A DNA stretch of 59,921 nt. It comes from Novosphingobium sp. (lineage in GTDB: Bacteria > Pseudomonadota > Alphaproteobacteria > Sphingomonadales > Sphingomonadaceae). Position numbers and translations under genes: made by a program. The notes beneath the pieces were generated by a model, which saw only the letters and a program-made list of their open reading frames with translations, was not told where the DNA came from and ran no database searches. Positions 1-8,868 of this stretch are shown in pieces. The stretch spans positions 1-59,921 of the forward strand of contig NZ_JAIXZS010000090.1 of the NCBI RefSeq assembly GCF_027489515.1. Reading direction: 5' to 3'. Numbering within the stretch: the first letter of the stretch is position 1; every line of letters begins with the position of its first letter.

Positions 1-39
1 AACCCGAACCCGAAGATCAGCCGAATGTGCTTTGCCCAT
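1..39 (-). CDS. IS630-family transposase, N-terminal fragment
   Basis: Only the first 13 codons are present and translate to MGKAHSADLRVRV. This resembles the usual N-terminus of IS630-family transposases, where an MGKAHS-DLRERV-type start leads into the first helix-turn-helix. The ribosome binding site GGAGGTGGATC sits directly upstream. The rest of the gene lies outside the window. Confidence 0.8.
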   Translation of the reverse strand, partial: MGKAHSADLRVRV

Positions 40-116
40 GATCCACCTCCAATGAGGGTGAATCACAAATCACAAACAATGGGAATCCCACGATTCAGAT
101 TTTCCGCAGGACGCTC
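1..116 (-). mobile_element. IS630-family insertion sequence, 5' end (partial)
   Basis: The minus strand from 116 inward begins GAGCGTCCTGCGG and leads to a strong Shine-Dalgarno (GGAGGTGGATC) and an ATG at 39. The 27 bp from 116 down to 90 match the other IS end at 59806-59832 at 18 of 27 positions (GAGCG, then AATCTG and ATC at the same spacing), as expected for imperfect IS630 terminal inverted repeats. The dinucleotide TA at 117-118 fits the TA target of this family. The element continues beyond the window. Confidence 0.85.
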
Positions 117-505
117 TAGGCACCGCTGCGCGGCCTGATCCGTGCAAACAGCGCGTGGCAAACCGCAATCCCGGCAAAGGTCGCCAGCACGTCCTGCCAG
201 TCAAACACCAGATTGCGGCTCGCCGTTTGCACGGCTTCCCAGGCCAGCAGCCCCCCGCCGCTGATGGCTGCGCTCACCCGGAAACGCTGCCGCTCCCCCA
301 CGCCATCGGTGCCGGGCCGCTGTTCGGACCACACCCCCAGCAGCACGAAGGTGATCGCGATCGCTGCCGCGAAGTTGGGTCCGACGCCGATTAGGTAGGT
401 GAGCACCGCGCCGTGTTGGAGGTGCTCCTGCCGCGCCCATTGCACCAGCGTGAGCAGCGCAAGCCCGCCCAGCCCCGCCAGGCCATACCGTGTCGACAGC
501 TTCAT
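116..505 (-). CDS. VanZ-like small membrane protein, 3' end cut by the IS
   Basis: This 129-residue protein has hydrophobic segments at about residues 7-22, 36-58 and 78-92, plus a C-terminal one at about 105-118. The pattern FDWQDVLATFAGI, after a conserved WEAVQ, fits VanZ-like membrane proteins; the family's function is poorly known outside glycopeptide resistance. The ATG at 505 is preceded by a GGAG-type ribosome binding site. The stop codon TAG (118-116) is made of the TA target dinucleotide plus the first base (G) of the IS630 element, so the natural C-terminus may be lost. The next gene on the same strand begins upstream at 1460. Confidence is good that it is a gene, moderate for the family. 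Confidence 0.7.
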   Translation of the reverse strand: MKLSTRYGLAGLGGLALLTLVQWARQEHLQHGAVLTYLIGVGPNFAAAIAITFVLLGVWSEQRPGTDGVGERQRFRVSAAISGGGLLAWEAVQTASRNLVFDWQDVLATFAGIAVCHALFARIRPRSGA

Positions 506-542
506 CGGCTCCGTCCTTCCGGAGCCGCACGCTAGCAGAGGC

Positions 543-1460
543 TCACGCGCTGCGCAGCATCTGCGCGTTGGCCTCGATCATCGCGCGCACCGAACGGGCT
601 TTGCGGCCCGTGAGCCGCTCCACATTATCGCTGCACACCTGAAGGAATCCCTCGCGGATCGCGCGACCGAAGCTCACCATGTCATCGCTGTTCCACGGGA
701 TGCCCGCGACGCTTTGATCATCGACCGGGCGGCGCGGGATACCCATGGCATCGAACATCGCGTACTGCTCCTCGTCAGTGGTCGAGACATAGGCCACCGG
801 CCGCCCCGTCACCTCGGCCATGATCGCGGCCACCTCGCGGAAGGTCTGCAGCTCCGGCCCGGTGATATTATAGACCTGCCCCTCATGCCCCTGGCCGAGC
901 AGGACGGCGGCAGCGCTGGCAATGCAGTCATCGCGCCAGACCATCGCCTCCAGCCCCTCGCCTGCATTGCTGACCCACTGGCCACTCTGCATCACTTGCG
1001 GGCCGGCCATCAGGATCATCGCATCGGCGTAGTGCGCATCGCGCAGCATGGTCCACGCCATGCCGGAAGCGCGGATCAGCCGCTCGGTCTCGATATGGTC
1101 GTGCCGTACTTCGGCGGGGTTCGCCGGATCATCGATCCCGATGAAGCTGGTATATGCAACATGCCGAACACCCGCCGCCGCCGCCGCATCGATCGCGGCC
1201 TTGTGCTGCACCACCCGCGCGCCGACGCGCGTGCCGGAAATGAGCAGCATTTTCTCCGCCCCCTGCACCGCCTCGGCCAGCGTTTCGGGCTTGTCGAAAT
1301 CGCCGTAGCGGACGGTGCAGCCTTGCGCCGCACGGTCAGCCAGCTTGTCCGGGCTGCGCGTGATGAGGATCAGGTCTGCGGCGCGCCCCGCTTCGATCAG
1401 CAGGTCGGTCAGCCCCCGGCCATAGTTGCCCGATGCCCCGGTGATGACAATGCGGCTCAT
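543..1460 (-). CDS. NmrA-type NAD(P)-binding SDR oxidoreductase
   Basis: This is a 305-residue atypical short-chain dehydrogenase of the NmrA / quinone-reductase (QorB-like) group. The N-terminal Rossmann motif TGASGNYG is at residues 6-13, and the protein lacks the classical YxxxK site seen in typical SDRs. The start at 1460 was chosen over an upstream in-frame one because its ATG overlaps the stop of the preceding gene in an ATGA arrangement (1457-1460), and the Rossmann fold then begins at residue 2. It is thus translationally coupled to the lignostilbene-dioxygenase-like gene and may reduce an aromatic aldehyde or quinone made nearby (inference). No substrate can be read from the sequence. 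Confidence 0.85.
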   Translation of the reverse strand: MSRIVITGASGNYGRGLTDLLIEAGRAADLILITRSPDKLADRAAQGCTVRYGDFDKPETLAEAVQGAEKMLLISGTRVGARVVQHKAAIDAAAAAGVRHVAYTSFIGIDDPANPAEVRHDHIETERLIRASGMAWTMLRDAHYADAMILMAGPQVMQSGQWVSNAGEGLEAMVWRDDCIASAAAVLLGQGHEGQVYNITGPELQTFREVAAIMAEVTGRPVAYVSTTDEEQYAMFDAMGIPRRPVDDQSVAGIPWNSDDMVSFGRAIREGFLQVCSDNVERLTGRKARSVRAMIEANAQMLRSA

Positions 1461-2947
1461 GCTGCCGCATCCAGCTGCGCCTGCGGCACCCACCAGCCGT
1501 GGACTTGCGGGCGGAGGCGATGCGGGATCCCCACCTTGGCGACAGGGCCTGCCGCGATGTTGCCGGCATCAAGCACCCAGGCCTCATGCACAAAGGCGTT
1601 GTCACCGATCTGCTGATCGACGATCGTCACCAGCCAGCCTTCATGCGCCGGATCGGCGGCGGGCACGTGCACCGGTTCGTTGAACCCGGCCATCGGCGGC
1701 AAGGCCAGCGCCTGCGGCGGGCGTTCTTGCGCCTGCGGCGAGCTGGCACGCATATCCAGCCGCAGCAGCAGGTTGAACATCGCCCCCACCGGCCCGCCCA
1801 GCAGCGGCGGCCCCTGAAGCTCGGGGTTCATCGTCAGCATCCAGCCGTGCGTATAGGGCCGGCCCTGCTTCGCCGCCGGGATCACCGGAAAATCGCCGGG
1901 AGGCCCGATCACCGCCTCCTTCACCACACCGCCGTCCGCCTTGGGATCGACCGTCCAGCGCGTGAGCGCGCCTTGCACTTCCCATGGCTGCAAGTGGATG
2001 CCCGAAGGCTCGCGGATGAAGGCGAAGGCATTGGTCGAATTGAGGCAGGCATCGAAATGCAGGAGCCCGTCCGCATCCTCCCACGCGTTCATCATGTGAT
2101 ACGAATGGACGCCCTTGGGCCCCTTGAACCAGCGGATTTCCGAGACATCGCCATAGCGCGGCATTACGCCAAGCCACGAATCGAGGTCCTGCTCATGGTG
2201 CCAGTGCTCGCCGCCCGCCTTGAGCCGCTCGAGGTCCGCCGCCGTCGGATAGATCGGAAACAGCGCGTAATTCTCGCTCACCGTAAAGTCGTGCATCATC
2301 GCGCAATAGGGCGCATCGAACCACTGCTCCGATTTCAGCGCCCCGTCCGGCCCGACGACGCAGTAGGAAACCTTGGTCGAGGCGAGGCCATCAGCCTCGT
2401 AGCCATAGAAGAACAGCTCCTTGGTCACGGGATCGATCCGCACATGCGCGGTCATCGTCTCGGACTTGAGCGCCCCGCCGAAATCATACGAGCCCAGCGT
2501 CTCCAGCGTCCTCGGATCGACGCGATAGGGCCGACCATCCTCCTTCGCCATCAGCAGCCTCCCAGCATGCCAGACCGGCGTGGTGTTTGCGACGGTGCGA
2601 TCGACGCCCGCCATGTCGGCATCGTCGGTAAAGGGATTGCGATACTTGCCGAAGCGCGCGTGGCCCGCCGCCTTCTCCGCCAGATGCCGCGCGGTCTCGA
2701 CGAAGCGGATCGCAAAATCGGCCGTGCCATCAGCGCTGAACGAAAGCCGGCTGACCATCCCGTCGCCCGATAGCGTATGGTCGTTGTCGAACTTGGGCGG
2801 GTAAGCCGGATCGGGAACCGCGCGGTAGAAGCTCCCGCGCACTTCGGGCGGCAACGTACCTTCGACCGCAAGGCCGGTCAGGCTGACCTCCTCGCCCACC
2901 GGCGCATTGAGCCCGGTGAAATACATCGTCTGCGGAAACGCACCCAT
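1457..2947 (-). CDS. carotenoid-oxygenase family, lignostilbene-dioxygenase-like
   Basis: A 496-residue member of the RPE65/carotenoid cleavage oxygenase family, which uses non-haem Fe(II) held by four histidines to cleave C=C bonds with O2. Candidate ligands lie in TAHVRIDP, MMHDFTVSE, VHSYHMMNA and the C-terminal VHGWW. The N-terminus (GAFPQT-YFTG) and the block YRNPFTDDA are very similar to the lignostilbene dioxygenases of Sphingobium SYK-6 as I recall them, so stilbene cleavage to aromatic aldehydes is likelier than carotenoid cleavage. In SYK-6 an lsd gene sits next to ligK-ligU-ligI; here it lies beyond the TonB receptor. A near-perfect palindrome lies just upstream at 2960-2979. Confidence 0.88.
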   Translation of the reverse strand: MGAFPQTMYFTGLNAPVGEEVSLTGLAVEGTLPPEVRGSFYRAVPDPAYPPKFDNDHTLSGDGMVSRLSFSADGTADFAIRFVETARHLAEKAAGHARFGKYRNPFTDDADMAGVDRTVANTTPVWHAGRLLMAKEDGRPYRVDPRTLETLGSYDFGGALKSETMTAHVRIDPVTKELFFYGYEADGLASTKVSYCVVGPDGALKSEQWFDAPYCAMMHDFTVSENYALFPIYPTAADLERLKAGGEHWHHEQDLDSWLGVMPRYGDVSEIRWFKGPKGVHSYHMMNAWEDADGLLHFDACLNSTNAFAFIREPSGIHLQPWEVQGALTRWTVDPKADGGVVKEAVIGPPGDFPVIPAAKQGRPYTHGWMLTMNPELQGPPLLGGPVGAMFNLLLRLDMRASSPQAQERPPQALALPPMAGFNEPVHVPAADPAHEGWLVTIVDQQIGDNAFVHEAWVLDAGNIAAGPVAKVGIPHRLRPQVHGWWVPQAQLDAAA

Positions 2948-2959
2948 CAGCCCAGTCCC

Positions 2960-2979
2960 ATTCTATCAATTGTTAGAAT
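2960..2979. promoter_or_regulatory. 20 bp near-perfect palindrome, candidate operator
   Basis: The sequence ATTCTATCAATTGTTAGAAT is palindromic at all but one base pair. It begins 13 bp upstream of the dioxygenase start, where it would overlap a promoter. A related motif, TAACA-ATTC-TGTTA, lies upstream of the neighbouring TonB receptor at 5653-5666. No regulator can be assigned. Confidence 0.4.
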
Positions 2980-3016
2980 AGGTCTACCATGCGCGAGGCC
3001 GATTTCAACCCCAAGC

Positions 3017-3048
3017 AAAAGGGCCGCCCCACCGAAGTGGAGCGGCCC
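3017..3048 (-). terminator. Rho-independent terminator of the TonB receptor gene
   Basis: On the minus strand a 12-pair GC-rich stem (GGGCCGCTCCAC with GTGGGGCGGCCC, one G-T wobble) closes a TTCG tetraloop and is followed by TTTTG. It begins 30 bp past the TonB receptor stop. It should separate the receptor transcript from the dioxygenase/NmrA pair. Confidence 0.9.
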
Positions 3049-3077
3049 CTTGCAAGGCTCTGGCGATCAGGCGCGGA

Positions 3078-5600
3078 TCAGAACGTGCGCTTGACCGAAA
3101 CCGCCCAGGTGCGCGGCAGGCCGGGGTTGGCCGTGATCACGCCCAGCGGGCCCTTCACGTCCTCGACCGTGTTGTAATAGTACTTGTTGAACACGTTCTG
3201 CACTTCGGCCGAAAGCTGCCAGGTCTTGTCGGTGCTGGTGTAGCTCAGGCGTACGTTGCCGAGGAAGCGGCCATCGACGAGGTTGGTCGCCGCGTTGAAC
3301 GCTTCGGTGTACATCGACGACTGGTAGGTACCGTCGAAGCGGGCGCTGATCACGCTGCCGGCCCCCGTCTTGTAGTCATACTGTGCACCGGCGCTCCAGT
3401 TCCACTTCGGCGTGAACGGCGTGACGTTGCCCAGCGGAACGCCGGTCGTGCCGGTGTCGGTGTACTTGAAGTGCAGGTAGCTGACCGTTCCGTCGAGCGT
3501 CAGCCCCTCGACCGGGCGGATCGTCGTTTCACCTTCCAGACCCCAGACTTCCGCCTTGCCGACGTTGGCCGGCAAGAGGCACGGCGCGGCAGGGCAGCGG
3601 GTCAACGTCAGGATGATGTTGTCGTACTTGTTGAAGAACGCCGAGGCATTGAAGCGCAGCTTGCGATCGAACAGGTCGGTCTTGATGCCCGCTTCGTAGG
3701 TCGTCAGCGTTTCGGGCTGGAACGACTTGATCTGGTTGCACGGCGCGAGCACGCCCGGCGGCAACGCCGAACATTCACCCGCCGAAGGACCGAAGAACGG
3801 ACGCGGGTTCACGCCGCCCGCCTTGTAACCGGTCGAAACCGAGGCATAGGCGAAGACTTCCGGGCTGAACCGGTAGTCGGTCTCCACGCGCCAGTCCGTC
3901 CGCGTGCCCTTGAACTGGCCGGTCACGTTGTAAAGACCGATCAGCAGGCAGTTCGGCGAGTTGCCGATGCCGGTCGGGCCGGCGGTCGGAGCGCCGAGGA
4001 AGAACTCGCACGGCAGCGGCCCGGGGATCGTCCCATCCGGGTTGGACCGGAAGTAGGTGTAGTCCTTCTTGTCCCACGTATGCCGCACGCCGCCCGTCAC
4101 GCCCCACGCGTCGGTGATGTGGAAGGTGCCGTTGAAGAATAGCGCCTTCGAGGTGGAAGGTGTGCTGTCCGGTCCGTGGATGAAGTCGATACCCGCGTAA
4201 TTCAGGTCGACGCGCGCGTTGTAGGTGCCGTTCTGGTCGAAGTAGAACCCGCCCACGGTGTATTCGATGCGCTTGTCGAGGAAGCTGCCGTTGAGGCGCA
4301 GTTCCTGGCTCCACGCGCGGTGGCGCAGGATGTTGTCGAGCTGCGCGACCGGGATCGGCGAGCCGTCCTGATCGAAGCCGAAGCTCATCTTGTAGCGGCG
4401 GAACGAGGAGATCCACACCGCGGTCAGGTTGTCGGCGAGCTTGGCTGTCACGTTGCCGGTAACGCCCCAGCCGTCGAAGTTCTGGCCGTTGGTCGCCGAA
4501 TAGGGCTTGTAGGGCGCCTGGCTCGTCGGCGTCCGCGCGTCGAGGAAGTTGGCGTAGTTGATGAACTTGGGGTTGTAACCCGCCGGCGTCGTCGATCCGC
4601 TTTGCTGGAAGCGAGTGCTGTAGGGCACGAACGCGTTATTCAGCGGAACCGCCGTGCCATCCTTGCCCGTAAGCCACGGAATGCCTTCAGGCGTGGTCGA
4701 GGGACCGCCGGCAAACAAAAGCACCTGCGCACCCGAATCGTTGCGCTCGCGGGTGTAGTCACCCGCAAGGTTCACTTCGATGTCCGGCGTCGCGTCCCAG
4801 CGCAGCGCGATACGCGCGGCAGAGAACGAACGGCCACCCAGCGTACCGCGCTCGATGCCGTCGCCCTTGGCGTTGTTGGCGCGCACGTTCGAGTTGGGAT
4901 GCGCCAGACCGTAATCGAGCAGCTTAACATAGCCGTCGGTGTTCTTGGTCGCGCCCGAAATGCGCGCGGAGAGCGTGTCGGTGATCTTGAAGTCCGCCAT
5001 GCCGCGCACGTCGATGCGGTTGTACGCACCATACGTCGCCTGCAGATAGCCGCCGCCTTCACCCGTGGGCTTCTTCGAGAACAGCTTGATCGCGCCGCCG
5101 ATCGAGTTGCGGCCCGCCAGCGTGCCCTGCGGACCGCGCAGCACTTCGACGCGCTCGAGGTCCATCAGATCGAGCAGCGAGCTCGACAGCGTCGGGATGT
5201 AGACGTCGTCGACGTAGATGCCGACGCCCGGTTCGAGCGCATAGTTGAAGTCGGTCTGGCCAATACCGCGAATGAACGCGATGAGGCCGATACCGCCGCT
5301 CTGCGGCTGGTTGCGCAAGGTCACGTTCGGGGCCTGCGCCGCGATCTGCGAAATGTCGGTCTGCCCGCGCGCTTCGAGCACGGCCGCATTGACGGCGGTG
5401 ATCGCCAGCGGCGTATCCTGCAGCTTCTGCGCGCGGAACTGCGCGGTCACGACGATTTCCTGCGTCGTGACGTTGTTGGTGGCAGCCTCGCCCGCTGCCT
5501 GCGGCGCGCTTGCGTCTTGCGCAAAGGCAGGCACGGAAATGATAGCTGCTGTCATGCCGAACAGGCGCGCTACGCGCCGCGCGGCCGTCAATCTGGCCAT
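3078..5600 (-). CDS. TonB-dependent outer-membrane receptor of the lig cluster
   Basis: An 840-residue receptor with a signal peptide ending PAFAQ, a TonB box (EIVVTAQ), a plug domain containing RGIGQTDF, YVDDVYIP and VEVLRGPQGTLAGRNSIGG, and a long beta-barrel ending in an aromatic residue (VKRTF). The ATG at 5600 is preferred to GTG at 5606 because GGGAGG lies six bases upstream of it. Such receptors import siderophores or bulky substrates. Its place between aromatic-catabolic genes suggests uptake of a lignin-derived aromatic, as shown for DdvT in SYK-6 (inference). It has its own terminator and a possible operator upstream at 5653-5666. Confidence 0.9.
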   Translation of the reverse strand: MARLTAARRVARLFGMTAAIISVPAFAQDASAPQAAGEAATNNVTTQEIVVTAQFRAQKLQDTPLAITAVNAAVLEARGQTDISQIAAQAPNVTLRNQPQSGGIGLIAFIRGIGQTDFNYALEPGVGIYVDDVYIPTLSSSLLDLMDLERVEVLRGPQGTLAGRNSIGGAIKLFSKKPTGEGGGYLQATYGAYNRIDVRGMADFKITDTLSARISGATKNTDGYVKLLDYGLAHPNSNVRANNAKGDGIERGTLGGRSFSAARIALRWDATPDIEVNLAGDYTRERNDSGAQVLLFAGGPSTTPEGIPWLTGKDGTAVPLNNAFVPYSTRFQQSGSTTPAGYNPKFINYANFLDARTPTSQAPYKPYSATNGQNFDGWGVTGNVTAKLADNLTAVWISSFRRYKMSFGFDQDGSPIPVAQLDNILRHRAWSQELRLNGSFLDKRIEYTVGGFYFDQNGTYNARVDLNYAGIDFIHGPDSTPSTSKALFFNGTFHITDAWGVTGGVRHTWDKKDYTYFRSNPDGTIPGPLPCEFFLGAPTAGPTGIGNSPNCLLIGLYNVTGQFKGTRTDWRVETDYRFSPEVFAYASVSTGYKAGGVNPRPFFGPSAGECSALPPGVLAPCNQIKSFQPETLTTYEAGIKTDLFDRKLRFNASAFFNKYDNIILTLTRCPAAPCLLPANVGKAEVWGLEGETTIRPVEGLTLDGTVSYLHFKYTDTGTTGVPLGNVTPFTPKWNWSAGAQYDYKTGAGSVISARFDGTYQSSMYTEAFNAATNLVDGRFLGNVRLSYTSTDKTWQLSAEVQNVFNKYYYNTVEDVKGPLGVITANPGLPRTWAVSVKRTF

Positions 5601-5652
5601 GGTCACCCTCCCTTGTGTCGCCGGGGCTCCCCGGTCGATCTGGTATGACTCA

Positions 5653-5666
5653 TAACAATTCTGTTA
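5653..5666. promoter_or_regulatory. inverted repeat upstream of the TonB receptor
   Basis: TAACA-ATTC-TGTTA lies 53-66 bp upstream of the receptor ATG, inside the 118 bp gap between the receptor and the oxidoreductase gene. Its arms resemble half of the palindrome at 2960-2979, so the two transcription units may share a regulator. This is a weak call from pattern alone. Confidence 0.3.
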
Positions 5667-5718
5667 GGAGACGCAACAGTGTTGTGAAACGCCTGCGATT
5701 AGGCGCCGGACTGTGGCT

Positions 5719-6507
5719 TCAGCGCCACCACCAGGCCGTCGCACGCATCTCGATGCTTACCCGCGGCGGCGCATCGGCGGGGCATCCCGGCAGATCGAAC
5801 GCCACGTGCGGCACGTGATGTGCCCGCGCGGAATCGCTGTCGTGCGTCTTGAACAGGATCGCCTCGTCGGCATTGAGATCGAGGAAGGCGTGCCAGCGAT
5901 GCGCGGCATTGTGCGCCACCACCAGGCCCTCGAAGGACCATTCGGGCTTCCCCGGCTCGTCGAACACGGCATCCGCCGCGATCAGGTCTTCCGGTGCCAG
6001 CGAGCGCGCATCGCACAGCGCGAGCGGCACGTCCTGCGGCGCCGGGGAAAGCGCGCGCCACACGTTATAGTGCGCGCAGCGGGCAAAGGGCCGTCCGCCC
6101 GCGCCCCGGTCTGCAAACTGGGCCGCCGTCGCGTCCGAAATGTCGATATGCGCAAAGCGCGCCGGCATCGAGTTGTTGAGGCTCCCCGCCAGCCCCGATC
6201 TTTCGGAAAACCGCAGCAGCCCCGGCGCGCCGACATGGACAAAGTCCGCCCCTGTCTCGGCCTGCACCAGTTCCTCGATCTCGCGCATATGGACGCGCGC
6301 CACTTCGTCGCGGTCGCTAAAATCACGCACCGCGCTCCGATGCGAGACCAGCGCGAATCCCTCGCGGTCGATCCCCGTTCCGGCAGCGCGGCCATCGAGC
6401 ACCGGCATGAGGACCGGCGCGATATCCACCTCGTCACGCTCATGCGCGTTGGCGTAATAGCGCGGGCGGGCGAAACGCCGTCCCGAATAGGCGATCAGTG
6501 CCTCCAC
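5719..6507 (-). CDS. CmcJ/NvfI-family oxidoreductase
   Basis: A 262-residue protein of the CmcJ/NvfI (GA4-desaturase-like) family, related to Fe(II)/2-oxoglutarate oxygenases. Typical family blocks are RHSAVRDFSDRDEV-type text (here SHRSAVRDFSDRDEV), FAHIDIS, YNVWRALSP, PLALCDARS and the C-terminal VSIEMRATAWW. In this family the His/Asp of a segment like AHIDIS bind iron; AHID is present here. The start is a GTG with AGGAGG at good spacing. It follows ligC by 15 bp on the same strand, so it is probably co-transcribed and may hydroxylate or demethoxylate an aromatic feeder substrate (inference). No member with this role in the 4,5-cleavage pathway is known to me. Confidence 0.75.
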   Translation of the reverse strand: MEALIAYSGRRFARPRYYANAHERDEVDIAPVLMPVLDGRAAGTGIDREGFALVSHRSAVRDFSDRDEVARVHMREIEELVQAETGADFVHVGAPGLLRFSERSGLAGSLNNSMPARFAHIDISDATAAQFADRGAGGRPFARCAHYNVWRALSPAPQDVPLALCDARSLAPEDLIAADAVFDEPGKPEWSFEGLVVAHNAAHRWHAFLDLNADEAILFKTHDSDSARAHHVPHVAFDLPGCPADAPPRVSIEMRATAWWWR

Positions 6508-6522
6508 CCGCGCCTCCTCTCG

Positions 6523-7464
6523 TCAGCCTTCCAGCTGCGTCTCCAGCTCGCCCAGCACCCGGTAGCAATCGAGCACCTTGCCAACCGACGAATTGGGCTC
6601 GCGCCCTGCGCGGATCGCGCTGATGAATTCGCGGTCCTGCAGTTCGATCCCGTTCATCGAGACATCGACCTTCGACACGTCGATCGGCTCTTCCTTGCCG
6701 TTCACAAGGTCATCGTAGCGCGCGATGTAAGTGCCGGTATCGCCGATGTAGCGGAAGAACGTGCCCAGCGGCCCGTCGTTGTTGAACGACAGGGAAAGCG
6801 TGCAGATCGCGCCAGACTCGCTGAGCAGCTGGATCGACATGTCCATCGCGATGCCAAGCTCGGGATGCTTGGGCCCCTGCAGCGCATTGGCCTTGACGAT
6901 CCGGCCCGCCTGATAGGCAAACAGGTCCACCGTATGCGCCGCGTGGTGCCACAGCAGGTGGTCGGTCCAAGAACGCGGCTCACCCTTGGCGTTGATGTTG
7001 CGGCGGCGGAAAAAGTAGGTCTGCACATCCATCTGCTGGACGGCGAACTCGCCCGCCTTGATCTTGTTGTGCACGTACTGGTGGCTCGGATTGAAGCGCC
7101 GCGTGTGGCCGACCATGCAAGTGAGGCCGGTCTCTTTCGACTTCGCCAGCACCGCCTCGCTGTCTGCCCAGCTGTCCGCCAGCGGGATCTCGACCTGCAC
7201 GTGCTTGCCCGCATCCATGCAGGCAATCGCCTGGCTCGCGTGCATCTGCGTTGGCGTGCAGAGGATCACCGCATCGACGTCATCGCGCGCCAGCGCATCC
7301 TCAAGCTCGGTTGAGCTATGCTTCGCGCCATACTTGGCGGCCACGGCGGCCGCCTGTTCGGCGGTGCGGCTGATGATCGAGACGATCTCGACGCCCTCGA
7401 TCTTCTTCAGCCCATCGAGGTGCTTCTCACCAAAAGCGCCGGCACCAGCGAGTGCAATACGCAT
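6523..7464 (-). CDS. ligC: 4-carboxy-2-hydroxymuconate-6-semialdehyde dehydrogenase
   Basis: A 313-residue Gfo/Idh/MocA-type oxidoreductase. It converts the ring-cleavage product of protocatechuate (as hemiacetal) to 2-pyrone-4,6-dicarboxylate with NAD(P). The Rossmann motif GAGAFGEKH is at residues 7-15, and QVEIPLADSW, VGHTRRFNPSH and DHLLWHHAAHTVDLF match SYK-6 LigC nearly word for word as I recall it. The ATG at 7464 has GGAG upstream. It lies downstream of ligJAB but is separated from ligB by a REP doublet, which could alter its expression relative to ligAB. Confidence 0.96.
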   Translation of the reverse strand: MRIALAGAGAFGEKHLDGLKKIEGVEIVSIISRTAEQAAAVAAKYGAKHSSTELEDALARDDVDAVILCTPTQMHASQAIACMDAGKHVQVEIPLADSWADSEAVLAKSKETGLTCMVGHTRRFNPSHQYVHNKIKAGEFAVQQMDVQTYFFRRRNINAKGEPRSWTDHLLWHHAAHTVDLFAYQAGRIVKANALQGPKHPELGIAMDMSIQLLSESGAICTLSLSFNNDGPLGTFFRYIGDTGTYIARYDDLVNGKEEPIDVSKVDVSMNGIELQDREFISAIRAGREPNSSVGKVLDCYRVLGELETQLEG

Positions 7465-7480
7465 ACCTTACTCCATCTTC

Positions 7481-7596
7481 CCCCCTCCTGCTTGCGGGAG
7501 GGGTCGGGGGTGGGCACCCGCGTCAGCGGGTATCTGTCCAAAGCCCGGAGGCAAGCCCACAGGCCCACCCCCAGCCCCTCCCGCATGCGGGAGGGG
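7481..7596. repeat. REP doublet (REPIN-like) between ligB and ligC
   Basis: Two copies of a REP-like hairpin are arranged head to head. The first is at 7481-7515 (CCCCTCCTGC, TT, GCGGGAGGGG, then TCGGGGGTGGGC). The second, inverted, is at 7563-7596 (GCCCACCCCCAG, then CCCCTCCCGC, AT, GCGGGAGGGG). A single copy of the same unit occurs at 30845-30878. The 138 bp ligB-ligC gap is almost entirely this element. REPs of this kind are moved in trans by RAYT transposases; none is encoded here. Confidence 0.85.
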
Positions 7597-7601
7597 AGAA
7601 A

Positions 7602-8864
<1,263 letters not shown>

Positions 8865-8868
<4 letters not shown>

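Noticed and set aside
4176..5648. Long plus-strand open frame of 490 codons opposite the TonB receptor
   Set aside because: High-GC antisense shadow: composition dominated by Arg/Val/Asp, no signal or motif, while the minus strand encodes a clear receptor.
5713..7314. Plus-strand open frame of 533 codons opposite the CmcJ-like gene and ligC
   Set aside because: It covers two well-conserved minus-strand genes and has no recognisable domain.
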